DNA of 64,000 nt. Origin: Chrysemys picta bellii (taxonomy: Eukaryota; Chordata; Testudines; Emydidae). The notes beneath the pieces are model-generated. The model searched no databases. It was not told where the DNA came from and saw nothing but the letters and a program-made list of their open reading frames with translations. Position numbers and translations under genes: made by a program. This document shows positions 11,880-23,689 of the stretch, in pieces. The stretch's first letter is position 1; the number at the start of each line of letters is the position of its first letter. The stretch lies in the NCBI RefSeq assembly GCF_011386835.1, contig NC_088804.1, positions 36,319,549 through 36,383,548 of the forward strand. The letters are read 5' to 3'.

Positions 11880-12140
11880 TTTCATAGATTCCAAGGCCAG
11901 AAGGGACCATAGTGTTCATTTAGTCTGACCTCCTGTATACCACAAGCCCTAGAACTTCCTCCAAAATAATTCCTGAAAAAGATCTTTTAAAAAAAAATCC
12001 AGTCTTGATTTAAAAATTGGTAAGATGACTATTTAGGGAATCCAGGGCAGCGAAAACACATTGGGTATCCAGTTTGTGGGCCATGGGTTCCTTTAATGAG
12101 GGGCTAGCAATGGCTCCTAGATTATTGGTTAACAATTGTG
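11880..12140 (-). mobile_element. CR1 LINE 3' end
   Basis: The plus strand begins TCATAGATTCCAAGGCCAGA, AGGGACCAT and TCTGACCTCCTG, the complement of the CR1 tail seen in sense at 24950-25010. Similarity fades toward 12140. No reverse transcriptase part remains. Confidence 0.75.
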
Positions 12141-12713
12141 AATTTTCACTACTTTGTTTGGATGAGAATGAAGCTTCGTGTGATTTCCCACAGAATTACT
12201 GGATTTACATTTTTCGTCAAAAGGTTGTCAAAACAACTACTATTCTGACATGGTATTAAATTAAATTCCTTCTGCAAGCCTCCTAAAACTTTAGTACTGG
12301 CCTCCTATGGAAAAAATAATGGCTGGATGTTCAAAAATAGAACAGGATCCATCAGTTCAGAGACAGCCAGAAACCAGTGAAGAATGAGAGAAGTGTTCAT
12401 TTTAAGAGACAGACCAAATGCCAATCCGGGCAAAGCTTCATTTGGGACTGATGATGAACTCTGATGTGCAAGATCAGATCGCAGTGAGGGTGAACAGAAG
12501 GTAAAAACTGATTAGTTTAAAATGCCTTTCAGCAAACCTCACTCAAAGCCATCCCCCCTGTTGTTTTATCAATAAATAACAGTGAATTGTTTATTTTCAG
12601 CTATTCAGTAAATGGAAGAAACTAATTCTTTGCCCTAGCACTAAATATTTCAGGACCATGTGCAGGAGTTTGGAAAATGGTCTGGAAAACCTCTCCCAAT
12701 GAGGGGGGCAAAT
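12141..12713. other. non-coding DNA
   Basis: No bounded element or gene seen. A 61-codon open frame at 12074-12259 overlaps the diverged CR1 end and has no domain. Confidence 0.4.
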
Positions 12714-12721
12714 GCATAGAG

Positions 12722-13061
12722 CAGGGGTCCTCAAACTTCATTGCCCCACAACTCCCTTCTGACAAAAAAAAAATACTACACGACCCCAGGAGGGAGGACC
12801 AAAGCCTGAGGCCGCCCAAGCCCTGGGTGGCGGGGGCCAAAGCCCAAGGGCTTCAGCCTTAAGCAGGGAGCCTTTAACCTGAGCCCTGACACCCAGGGCT
12901 GACACCCTAGGACTTTGGCTTCGGCCCAGGGCTTCAGCTTTGGCCCTGGACAGTGAGGCTCAGGCTCTGGGCCCCAGCAAGTCTAAGCCAGCCCTGGCAA
13001 CCCCATTAAAAGGGGGTTACGACCCACTTTGCGGTCCTGACCCACAGTTTGAGAACCGCTG
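12722..13061. mobile_element. non-autonomous hAT element
   Basis: The left end is CAGGGGTCCTCAAACTTC and the right end, inverted, is CAGCGGTTCTCAAACTG. The flanks GCATAGAG and GCCCAGAG match at 6 of 8 positions, so insertion is fairly old. GC-rich GGGCTTCAG/CCCTGG repeats inside. No transposase. Confidence 0.85.
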
Positions 13062-13116
13062 GCCCAGAGGGTTGCATAAAGATCACAATAAATTAGTCAT
13101 CAAGTGCCAATCCAAG

Positions 13117-13358
13117 CAGCGCCGGCTCCAGCATTTCTGCCGCCCCGAGCAAAACAAAACAAAATAAGCCGCAATCGCGATCCGCGGCAATTGAGGAAAA
13201 AAAAAAAAGCCGCGATCGGCGGCAGCAGTTCAGCGGCAGGTCCTTCGCTCCTGGAGGGAGTGAGGGACCTGCTGCCCCCGAATTGCCGCAGGTGCTGCCG
13301 CTCTCCCTTGGCCGCCCCTAGTACCTGCTTGTTAAGCTGGTGCCTGGAGCCGGCCCTG
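13117..13358. mobile_element. GGCGGC-rich non-autonomous hAT element
   Basis: The 242-bp sister of 3490-3738: left CAGCGCCGGCTCCAG, right inverted CAGGGCCGGCTCCAG. Exact 8-bp target duplication AATCCAAG at 13109-13116 and 13359-13366. An A-rich run and mirrored CCGCGATC/GATCGGCGG blocks occupy the middle. The shared block GCAGGTCCTTCGCTCC links the two copies. Confidence 0.92.
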
Positions 13359-13499
13359 AATCCAAGGTAAACAGTCCTTTGTCCCTTGGATGGTTCATGT
13401 CACCATCCTAAAATGGGAAGCAGTTTGTCTTTGCCATTGCCATTCAGGTGCTCATTAGAGATCGAGCAGCTGTTGGCATTCTCAGCATTGGCCAGGATG

Positions 13500-13880
13500 A
13501 GAATTAGCATTTGGCTCATCTGAGATCATCCATATTAATACCTTGTTTCCACAGAGCAAAATCTAGGTGCTTCTTGAGTATGCCCTTGGTGTCATCACCT
13601 CCAAAACCTTGCCAGGTAGTTCGTTCCAAACATTTATTACTTTCAAACAGAGAAGATGCTCCCTTGTGTCTTTATTTTAATTTAAATTCCATTTGTGCTC
13701 TTTTGTCAAATTTTCTGCATGGAGTTATGAATAATGCTGACATTAGCTCAACCATTATAGAGTTTGAGCTCTTTAATTAGATCCCCTTAGTTGACTTTTT
13801 TCTAAGGTTAAGGTTTTTTTAACTTGTCCTCATAACTCATTCCTTTAAAGCTAGAGGCAACAATGCCAGTGCCTTCCTCT
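13500..13880 (-). mobile_element. old CR1 LINE 3' region
   Basis: Phrases in order on the plus strand (CCAGGTAGTTCGTTCC, TCAAACAGAGAAGATG, TAACTTGTCCTCATAACTC) are complements of the CR1 3' untranslated region. Strongly diverged. The open frame at 13511-13780 is not read as a gene. Confidence 0.55.
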
Positions 13881-14439
13881 GTTGTTATGGGGTTTGGGTT
13901 TTTTTTCAAGTGCTGTAATGTGTTTTGCAATGCAGTGACTGGAACTTATCGCTTCGATTGCGGGCTGCCAGAGCGCGGTGCAACCTCAGCCATCCAGACT
14001 ATAATAATTCCCCCGCTCTTCACCAAACATTTTATTTGTTCTTTTAATTACCTCCCCACTTTGAATACGCATATTAAGAGATCGCTCCTTTTCTACATGT
14101 CTGATACCATTCTGGCTCCAATTTTGGGATATTCTTTTACATTAAATTTTTAGCATCATGGAAAAAATTGCACTGTTGGGATTTTCCCCTCACAGGACAC
14201 CTCTATGTCTCCCCCTACCCATAGATTTGCACCTTAATTCTCACTTTTGTGCTATATGCACAGTTGCAAATTCTTCAATATCTTTCTCTCTGTTTTTCTT
14301 ACTCCTTTAATTTAATTTGCAACAGCTATGGACTGAAATGTTAATAACAGTGCTTCCCACCCAGATATTGTTAGAGGATCTTAAAGGGCATGATAAGTCA
14401 TCAGTTACACATCCCAGCATGCCTGTGAGTTAAGCAAGT

Positions 14440-14580
14440 AGAATTGCTGCCATTTGAACAGATGGAGAAACTGAGGCAGAGAGGTTAAGTGACATGGCCA
14501 AGTTTTCAAAGTAAGTCAGCGTCAGAGAATGGAACCCAGCATATCTGCTCCTCTACTCTAACCATGAGACAACAGTGATG
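14440..14580 (-). repeat. MIR/CORE-SINE
   Basis: The plus strand carries AGATGGAGAAACTGAGGCAG, AGAGGTTAAGTGACATGG and GGAACCCAGCATATCTGCTC, the complement of the MIR consensus in order. It is the clearest MIR in this part of the window. Confidence 0.8.
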
Positions 14581-14599
14581 CTACCTGTGAGTTTTCATT

Positions 14600-17540
14600 T
14601 TCTGGATCTGCCATCTCAATACATAAAATATATTCATCAACTTGGAGGGACAACAACCGTTACCCTTAATTAGATGTAGTTATATATGAATAATGGATTT
14701 CTGTTGCATTTAGATCGAAACATGCTGTCATTGGAAACTTTATCAAGGACATCTTAAAATGGAGACTGAGGTACATTGAGATCTCAGAGAGCTGGGAGTA
14801 ATGCATGAAAATCCCTTTTTATGGAGATGAGACTATAACTGAGTCATTTAACTATTCTGTCCGTAACCTCGAAAACGTCAAGTCTGCGCTAGTCAAGATC
14901 CTCCTCTATGTTATTAACCCCCTAGTGGTTTATATCTCTCTAAGTGGTGCTAAGACAGGATAATGCCCTTTTTTTTTACAAGCTTTGCAGAAGATGCAAT
15001 GATAATGACCCTAAATGATGGGTCAGAAGAATCAACTCCCTGGGCTATTTCTAACTTTTGAAAGAATTGTGGGAAGGAGGGGAGTGATAAATTATACTAT
15101 CCATTGTCTTGTGTTATTTAACCCACTAAAGTGCTTTGGGACGCAGTTTGTAGGAAAAGTGCTCTACCAAAAATCATATTGTACTGTATTGTCTGTTTCA
15201 AAGCAATTTCTGAAGTGGAAATTAATTTTCCATTGCTGCCAAGAAATAGGATCTTTGGCAGTTGGAGGAAAGGAAAACACTCAATGTAATATTATATATT
15301 AAATCCCCAAAGAGACATTACAAACAATTATAAGGGGCTAGCCACACGTCAATCACAGAAGCAAGGGCAGTCAGAAAAATATGTAGTCCCTTCTACGACT
15401 GCTAACTCCTGGCCAAGATGCAGGGAGATTCTGCATGTTTTCACAAAGCAGCACGGGCTGGGTGCAGTCCTTCTAGCAGCATAGAAAGCCATGTGGAAGC
15501 ACAGGGTCTATCTGTGTCCAGCAGACTTAATATATAAACCCTTTTATATTCATTATAACCTAGCCCTGCCTCTTACTTTCCAGAGCAAGAAATAAATCTA
15601 TCAAAGTAGAATGAAAGGCAGGATGTGATCAGTCCCGAAGGGGAAGAGATATCAAGCTAAATTCACTCCTAGTGTCGGCAAATTTAACTCCTTTGCAGTT
15701 AGCAGGATTGCACCCACTTGCACCAGGGCCGATTTTGGCTCATTGCCTATCAGGTGCTCAAGCCAACACTCTCTGCTTCCCGTGACTGTCTATAACACAG
15801 GCCACAAGAGACAAACCTTCCCAGGGGTTAACGGCATGGAGCGAGGGAATTGGGGCAGATTGGGCTGGACAACTTTGACAGTGCTGTCCAACAAGGGTGA
15901 ATCTCCCACTGAAATTCAGCGAGAGCTGAGTGCCTAACTCTGTTAGACACCTTTGAAAATGCCCTCCTAAATGCATAGATTAGCTGGGACAGAGAATTAT
16001 GGGACCACTCCTTGTGATTCATCTCTACAGTCCTAGCAAATGGAGATGGGACAAACCCACTGTATTACATCATATGTTCTACCTCCACACCCTGACCAAG
16101 CTAGGGGGATTGTTCCATATAGGATCTTTATCAATGTTTTGTGAAGTTTCCTTTTAAATGACGCATGCAGTGGGGCTTTCTTTTGTATAAGTCTACAGAG
16201 CGAGCTGGGCTTGTGTGGTAATTGGTTAGTGGGGAAAAGGAAGGCAGATGCTCCAACATTGGCCAACCATTGCCCCTAAGCTCAGAGAAGGAGAAGAAAG
16301 AGTTGAGTGCAGCGCACATGTGGATTTGTAGCAAATCTTTCTAAAAGAATCAAACCCCAGATAACAAAGCTGCCCATGCATTCCTAAGCCGGTCCACTTT
16401 TCCAGCTGTAGCTGGCTGTTTCCTGCTTTCCTAAGCTTAGCAACTGATCCAGCTGTCTCCACATCGCTTCCCCTTCTGGAGAGGTATCTGACACCACTCT
16501 AGTGACCCCAGAACTGACTTAGGTCAGGCTTTCGATCTATGTGCTGGAAAGCCTTTGTCCTAGACAATGCTTTTTTTTTTTTTTTTGCTTGGCTGTTGTG
16601 TGATCTGTGCGGTTTAAGGTGAGCGCAGTTTGCTAAAGTAAAAAAGAAAAGCAAACAGAAGCTTCTCCTCCTTCAAAATAAAAAACTGTTTAACAGAAGG
16701 AGTTGGCTCCCCGTCAACTGCTTCTCGGGAAGGAACTGAAAGGAGTGGTCATTTCCCTTTGCTCTCGGAGATCTCCCCTCAGAGCCAGGGGTGTTCCAAG
16801 ATCACCCTGTGTCTGTCAGCCCTGGGTTCCATTCTGAAACCTTCTCTCTAGCTGTGTAACACTCCAAGAACCTAACTAGTGAAGCACAGGTACCTCATTC
16901 TCCGATTCACCAATCAATCAATTATGCACACGGTCCTTGCACATCATATTTGAAAGTATAATTTCCACAGCGAGACAAGACAAACCAGAAACATTAGCAG
17001 ATCCTTTCCCTTCCCTCTCCCCTCCCCTTTCTAAGCAGAAGTTTGAATGATTTAGAGCAGGTTGACAATTCTTGATTACATTTTTACGCCCTTTTAAAAC
17101 CGTCTCAATGAAATTTGTAAAAAGTAATTTAAGCAGCAAGTTAAAATGACACGTCTTTGTGTTTTGCTTTTGCAAGAGGACGTTCTGGGGAAAACTGTCA
17201 TTGCACAGAAGGGATCTCTGGCATATTCTAGCAGTCTCAGGTCCGAGCCTGCAACTTTACTCTGTCAGAGCAGCGGAACTATTGGGATTACATCTAGGTA
17301 AAAGGAAGACTACTCAAATGAATAAGGGTTGCAGGATCAAGCCCAAAATCAATACAAATTAAACAAGCCGTAACAATAAACAACAATGACAAGTTTGGTG
17401 GGTGTCAGTTTGATAGACCATTCAAGACAAGGATCAGATACAAGAACTGTATGTGGCCTAGTGATGGGTGAACCTCATAGAATTTCGGGGGGAGGTCAGT
17501 TTGCAGAGGCACCCAAAGGTTCTGGGAGTTCTGTTGTTAC
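14600..17540. other. non-coding DNA
   Basis: About 2.9 kb without a convincing gene. A short SINE-like tail motif (AAAGTGCTTTGGGACGCAG) lies near 15128. A run of 16 T occurs near 16570. Overlapping open frames on both strands at 15.7-16.5 kb have no domain, no conserved motif and no splice context, and are ignored. Confidence 0.4.
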
Positions 17541-17542
17541 TA

Positions 17543-17734
17543 TACACCTCTACCCCGATATAACGCTGTGCTCGGGAGCCAAAAAATCTTATGGCGTTAT
17601 AGGTGAAACCGCGTTATATCGAACTTGCTTTGATCCGCCGGAGTGAGCAGCCCCGCCCCTCCGGAGCACTGCTTTACTGCGTTATATCTGAATTCATGTT
17701 CTATCGGGTCATGTTCTATCGGGGTAGAGGTGTA
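17543..17734. mobile_element. pogo/Tigger-like MITE
   Basis: Element 17545-17732 (188 bp) has inverted termini CACCTCTACCCCGATATAAC and CACCTCTACCCCGATAGAAC, flanked by TA on both sides. GTTATATCG-type words recur inside, and a GC-rich centre (GATCCGCCGGAG) sits at the middle. TA targets plus ATAACGC repeats suggest the pogo/Tigger branch of Tc1/mariner. No coding capacity. Confidence 0.88.
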
Positions 17735-17830
17735 TTTAATTTGGGCTGTAAACTCATTGTCATGGGGGCGTTGTCTCCTTATGTTTCTGTAAAGTACTAT
17801 GCACATCAATGGCATTGTGTATTGAAATCA
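17735..17830 (+). repeat. L2/CORE-SINE-type 3' end
   Basis: GGGCTGTAAACTCATTGTCATGGGG... TGTAAAGTACTATGCACATCAATGG has the order of an L2/CORE 3' end. It directly abuts the right target site of the pogo-like MITE, which therefore inserted at or near its 5' edge. Confidence 0.5.
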
Positions 17831-17834
17831 ATTA

Positions 17835-19005
17835 GTATCATTGTTCATAAAAGTGCAGCTCTTTATCCAAACTACCCAGATCTCTTGGGGAAACAAAACT
17901 TGGCTGGAAATCTCATAAACGTTCAAAATGCCTAATCTGTTTGGGCTAGCGATGCAGGGAGAAAGCTTTCCTTGTGGCATTTCTGCTTTTAGGGTAGATA
18001 TCACTGCTGAGCAGAAGACCACCGCTTATGTCTCATATAAGTCCAATTTTGAGGGTCTAAGTGAAATATAAGTAGTGCATTGGATTGTGCTGTCTGTCTG
18101 CAGAATTGTGAACTTTAGCCTCAGGGCTTAATTTTAAGAATAGCTGAACACTGGCAACTTCCAATAAAGCCAGAAATGCTTGGAAGTGCTCAGCCGCTCT
18201 AAGGATCATGCCCTTTGTCCTTTCCAGAAGCAGGTAGTTCAGGGGCACACGGTGGAGAATATTGGAGACAAGAGGTCTCTGAACATATCTGAATCTCCTG
18301 AAAAGTTCATTCCAGGTTCATCTTCAAATTTCAAACAGAGGCTCTTATTGATTCTTATTTTATTTTCATCAGGTCGCACATCCATAATATAGTCTCTGGG
18401 TTTTGTGAAATGTAAAATTTCCTTCTGCTTAAAAAGAAGATGCACAATGTGATAGAGAAGCTTTACCTGGCTATAAATAGAACCATCCAAGTATGAATAA
18501 ATTATTTACAGGTGATATGCAGATAACAATGTGCAAAGTTGGGGGAGGAAGGGAACACACTTCTCCACAAGTTGGAGCAAAAATATACAGATTGAAAGAG
18601 AACAAATGAGGTGCCCATTTAAGGGGGGGGGTGGAAAGGAGGCGAAGGAGGAGGCCGAAATCACGTATGACTTCTAAATGAACTTGCAGAATACCTGGGA
18701 TGTTTTGTCCTTGCTATTACCTATTGATCAGCAATGAGAGCATTTTGACTACAGGGTGAAAAAAAAATCTCTGTAATGTAAATCACATTACATTGCTCCA
18801 AAGATTGCAACAAAAAAACCAAGTATGGAACAAAGAAGCTGCATGACACTCTCTGGTAATTAAAAGATGACACACCTGTATATACTGAGAATTAACAGTC
18901 TTGATATGCATAAAATGGGATTGAAAAATAAATGCTAGAGTCTGGATTTAACTAATGAATCACAGTGTAATCTACAAAGAGTGCAACCCTTGAACTGGAC
19001 CAAAA
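17835..19005. other. non-coding DNA
   Basis: No gene seen. An open frame of 83 codons at 18239-18490 minus overlaps others in different frames and has no domain. A G-run with GGAGGCGAAGG purine-rich sequence lies near 18620. Confidence 0.4.
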
Positions 19006-19009
19006 ATCA

Positions 19010-20350
19010 CCCAACTATTTCCGTATTGGGGTCTTGGAGACCCCCATTATGTCAAAATTGGGGGGGACACCTGGGGTGCATTTAAAACTGACTTGATTGT
19101 AATCGGTGACCCATAACGCTCTGAACAGGTTAAAATTTTCCAAGATTCTAAAGCACGCTACACAATACTCGTGTTGGGGTCTAACTGACTCCCATGATTA
19201 AACGCTATACAGGTGGTCAAAGTCTAACTGACCCCATGTTTAGACAATGAAAATAGATAGCAACAGCAATTATATAGAAAGCACAAATACAGCAAAGTGG
19301 CAGCAAATGGCCTACTACTTTGAACAAACAGAGCAAATACAAGACTCGTGTTCTGGGCAAACAACGTTTTTACACTTCCCACATTTTTTATGTGTTTTTC
19401 TGTCTTGTTCTCTGGAACAGACGTAACATCTTCCCCGGTTCTTAGGCTCAGGATCAGTACCCAGCACACTAGACCTTACTTCCCTAGAAGCCTGAGGTGT
19501 GGCTGTAGTGTTCCTTTCCTGCACCATTTTTGTGCCCAGGTCCCTCAGAAAGATTTACTATCCCAAGTGCCAGTCAACAAAATCCAAACCACATATGCAT
19601 TCAGATGTGCAATGTGCACGTGAAATGCAACAGCAAGTCTTTGCCCCAACAGCATCCTCTGTCAAACGTGGGCATGCTAGAAAATGTATCTGACAGTTGT
19701 GGTTTCCCCAGATACTAGAGTTGCAATTTTGGTTGGACGTATTCCTGGAGGTTTCATCACATGGCATAATCTTTAATTCCTGGAGACTCCAGGACAATCC
19801 TGGAGAACTGGGAACCCTACCAGAAACTCTTGCTAGCAAGTGTCGGGTTCCCAGAAAATCAGTTTGACAGTTATCTTCAAAGAAACTCAATTTGCTGGAC
19901 AATTGTGATGATACTTGAGGCAAATGTTATCCAGGGTCTCAAAGACACCTCCCCCCTGAAGACCCTAGAAGTGCATTTAAAAAAAAAACAAAAACAAAAA
20001 CTGGAGCTATGAGGATAAAAACAATGCTAAAAAATTCATTTAACCATATAGCTGCTGCCTCAAAATAAAAATAATCCAATGCTGGAATTTGGGGTCTGAC
20101 ACCCTCTACTTTGATTTTTTTGCTTTACTAAAACCACAACAGGTATGCAGACAAAAACCAATGCTAACAGGTTAGCATAATTTGAGAATACTTAAAGAAA
20201 GAACAGACTGTGGTTTGCCTATCATGTTTTATTTAAATATTTGTAAAAGGTTGGGGTCCAAGAGACCCCCATAGACACTGGAAATGCAGTTGCTTCATTT
20301 TTCCCATTAGCTAACATTGAGGGGGTCCAGCTGACCCCATTACCTTTTTA
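19010..20350 (-). mobile_element. decayed piggyBac-like element
   Basis: The two ends are roughly inverted: TATTGGGGTCTTGGAGACCC at the left, TAATGGGGTCAGCTGGACCC when the right is inverted. GGGGTC-N-GACCCC palindromes recur at 19028, 19176, 19220, 20091, 20253 and 20321. A cysteine-rich C-terminal piece of a piggyBac transposase is on the minus strand at 19317-19680. The middle (about 19715-19860) carries an unrelated ATTCCTGGAGACTCCAGG repeat. No TTAA duplication could be fixed, so the boundaries are approximate. Confidence 0.55.
19315..19680 (-). pseudogene. piggyBac transposase C-terminal fragment
   Basis: A 70-codon open frame (19315-19527) ends in a cysteine-rich domain: CYVC, a KTHKKCGKC segment, VCPEH, then CICSVC. 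This C-x2-C...C-x2-C...C-x2-H...C-x2-C pattern is the zinc-binding tail of piggyBac (DDE_Tnp_1_7) transposases. Upstream, after a frameshift, an LNAYVVW-like motif typical of the segment just before that tail can be read at about 19560-19620. The frame is broken by at least one frameshift and a stop, and the catalytic DDD region is absent. It is a dead relic. Confidence 0.65.
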
Positions 20351-20721
20351 AGTGATGTTATTTGCTACACAAGAACCAAAAAAAGTAGAATGATAAAATC
20401 TGTGTGGGAAGATGTACCTCATCTGAATTTGAGAATCCTTAATGTATGAAGAGGCACAGGTTTGGCACACAAAAAAATTTTTTTTGTGATGGTTGGAATC
20501 AGATAGACCCCAAAACATTGGGAGAACTAAGGGGCTCAGTTCTAAATTTCTGTGTTTACTGTTCAGCACACATGTAGCCTCTCTCATGGTAGATCACCAG
20601 CCGTGCTTGGTGGATTAATACTATGTAAAATATGAAGTCCATAAGGTTATAAATTGCCCTTTAGTAACACCTTTCATTGGAGGATCTCAAAGTCCTTTAC
20701 TGAACTGGGGAAATATTGTTA

Positions 20722-20964
20722 TTAGAGTTGGTTGAGGGGAAAAAAAATTCCCCATGCACAAAATGTACATGACAACCACTTTTTTTGTTGTTTTGTCAAC
20801 ATTTTTACTTGAATTTTGGGGGAGTTTTGTCAAAAAAACCCTGCAAAAATTAGTTTTAAGAAAACAGAAAACATTCAAGAAAAAATGATGTTTTTGCTAA
20901 CATCTTTTTTTTAAAGGCATTTTCCATATAAAAATGATTTGATGGAAAATTATCAACCAGTTCT
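20722..20964. mobile_element. AT-rich palindromic MITE
   Basis: The left end AGAGTTGGTTGA is matched by the inverted right end AGAACTGGTTGA. The inside is AAAATTTT-like sequence with mirrored TTTTGTC/GACAAAA words. Candidate flanks TATTGTTA and TATTGCCA match at 6 of 8, suggesting a hAT-type duplication. The 63-codon minus open frame here is chance. Confidence 0.6.
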
Positions 20965-21387
20965 TATTGCCACTTTACCGACAAGTCAAGATACTAAAAA
21001 AGAAACCTGTCTTTGATCATTAGAAATCTAATTTAGCTACTACAGCTATCCCATGATGAACAAATGGAAAGCAACACTGAGAAACCCATGAAGAGATGAA
21101 ACCCCCAGAAACAGAAGAATCCCACTCTGAACCCCTTTCAACTCAGTTTGGCAAAGAAAGTGGAGTGATTTAAAAAGAGTGGAAGACGGAGAAAAAGAAG
21201 CATTCGTCAAAAATTGACATCACCACTATGCCAATCCTGATTAATCTTTCTAAATTAGGTGCTTGTTCAAGTCAAGCAGAAATGAGTTCTGACAGCCACG
21301 AATGAAAGTTTCATATATATGACAGAAATCTAACCAATCTTCCAAACTTACTTATACAACTTCAAAACAGCACAACACCACACTAAT

Positions 21388-21545
21388 AGATTTTAAGGCC
21401 AGAAGGGACCATTATGATAATCTAGTCTGAACTCCTACATGACACAGACTAGAGAACCTCATCCAAAAATTCCAGCATGAGACCTATAACTTACATTCAC
21501 CGTATACCATGATTGGTTATCATGCAGTTCCCAACCTCACTGTAC
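21388..21545 (-). mobile_element. CR1 LINE 3' end
   Basis: The plus strand begins TTTTAAGGCCAGAAGGGACC, then ATCTAGTCTGAACTCCT, the complement of a CR1 tail. It keeps about 150 bp and no coding part. Confidence 0.8.
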
Positions 21546-23480
21546 TACTTATACCATGCAGCTCCAAAGCCTACTCATTCCTAACCTCCTCTTCCCAGAT
21601 CCTCATCATATGCAAAGCAGTCATGAACTCTGCACTCCTTGGGCTTTGGAGTCCTTGACTTGAATTCTCTTTCCAATAACACCCCACTGGATTCTGAATA
21701 GAACACATGGTTCAAGTGTCTCATTCTCCCTGCAAATTCTCATTCTCCTCACCTTCAATTTCCATGAAGCACACACCTGTTTGGTGCATGATGGGTCTTT
21801 CCTTTTAAAATTAGTTCATTGGACTTTATCCACTTGGCACTTGCACTCCAAGTAAAGCACGAGTGTAGACACACAAGAGAACAAATGAAGATGAGACTGA
21901 TGTTTGTACCTCAACCTTCAGATGTATAAAATACATAGCTAAGAGCTGTACCGTGAATATGGATACAGACCCCAGAGCAGAATTCAGCCAATATGATAGA
22001 TATTGCTATATGTTCACCTTATTACAGAGACAGCCATTGAAATTGTAAGTCTCTGTTTGCAACAGTGCCCCATATATTTAGCCTTTCACCAGCAGTCCCT
22101 ATTTCCCAGACGCACGGGAATTAGACACCCCCACTACTGCATTTTTCAGTGACTCACTCCCACTAAACAGTAAGCATCATTAAACCGACTTTCAAAGTAT
22201 TCTCCAACTCCTCAAAAGAACCTGGCATATCAAATAGACTTTCTTCAAAAGAACTCCCTTAGGCAGTACTCAGAATTTTCCCTCATGACAGCTATTGCTG
22301 AAAACAGCGGCTGCTTTACCTCTCCCACTATTATCTTAGAGCAAGGGAAAGTAAAAGCTGTGAATCAGTCAGCTACCAGGAATCCAGGGATAATGAAACA
22401 AGGAATAATTAGGCTGCCAGAAGTACTGTTTGGTACATATAAATCACAAGTAATTTTTGAACACTGGTTCCCTTAGCCCCATAAAAACACCACTCTTCCC
22501 CAGTGAAATTAGTCCAGCATTGCAGCATGGAGACAATGGAATGGGTTCTCATAACAATTAAATTCTACCCATGTTTCTGTTTTGACTGGGGAACAGCGAG
22601 GTTTTTGATGGAAGAGTGAAGTTGCTTACACAGGTTTTCACAGTGCTGTCTATTTGAGTGACAGACATATGTGCTAGAGCAGTGTTAAGTGCTGTCATGT
22701 TGGTTTATGAAGCAGTTGCTTGGGGAAGATTTCATTTTAATGCTTTATAAATGAGATGAAACTAGAAATGAGCAGGGCAATTAGAAAGCAAACATTGTTT
22801 TCCTTCCAATTCCAGTCCTGTATTAAACCTCAGCAGGATTGTCATGCAAGTTGAAATGTAACGAAGATGTTCACGATGAGGCTGTAGTTACCTTTGGGAA
22901 GAAATGGGGCCCTTTTACAGGTTCGTATTTGCTTATTAGAGATGACTATTAAACCCACCAAGCCCGCCTCCATATCTTGCCACTTGAAGTGTGACCACCC
23001 AATATAGTGCGTTATTTGACCCAGTGGTGCAAGCCCTACAGGTGATGCCGGTAATACGATCTATGAAATGAGAGCACATCTGGAATTTCAATAAAGATAA
23101 TATGCCGGAAGATAGCTAAAGACATTTACATTAACTGGTCTTATAAGGGTCGTGTGTTTGTCACCTCTTTGCTAATGGAGAGACTGTTGACAGCTGTCAC
23201 CAAATCCAGAAAACAGTCTCTGCACATTTTAAAGCTTTCAGAAGCACTATGCAGCAACAAAACCAATTATGATGCATCACTTCAGGAGCCTCCTTTCCTT
23301 TCCATAAATGCTCCCAGGGCAGACCAGGTAGAGATCTCTTCAGTTTAAAAGAGATTTTTTGCTAAAAGCCATTAACCTTTGCCCTGGAGCTCTTCCTGTG
23401 AAATCCCAGAAGCCGAGGTGCCATCGGTCTGAATTCAAGGAATAGTATAAACCACGTGATAACAATAATATCTTATATTG
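21546..23480. other. non-coding DNA
   Basis: No gene and no bounded element recognised in almost 2 kb. Base composition is ordinary; short open frames are unsupported. Confidence 0.4.
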
Positions 23481-23549
23481 AGGACCTGATCCAAAGCCCA
23501 GTGAAGTAAATAGACTCCCATTGGCTTCAGTCCGCTTTGGAGAAGGTCC
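23481..23549. repeat. dispersed GAAGTCAATGGG-type palindrome
   Basis: CCTGATCCAAAGCCCAGTGA is mirrored by TTGGCTTCAGTCCGCTTTGG. Same family as at 4463, 10697 and 54401. Confidence 0.6.
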
Positions 23550-23689
23550 CTATATACTGGGAACGCCCAATTGATTTATGGGATGTTCACCTTGTACTGT
23601 CACAGCTGCAGGGCTAGTTGCATCTTTGAGACGCGCCCCTCTGCAGAGTCTCCTAGTGCACCCCTCTGGGTTAGCCTGTCATCATTCCC

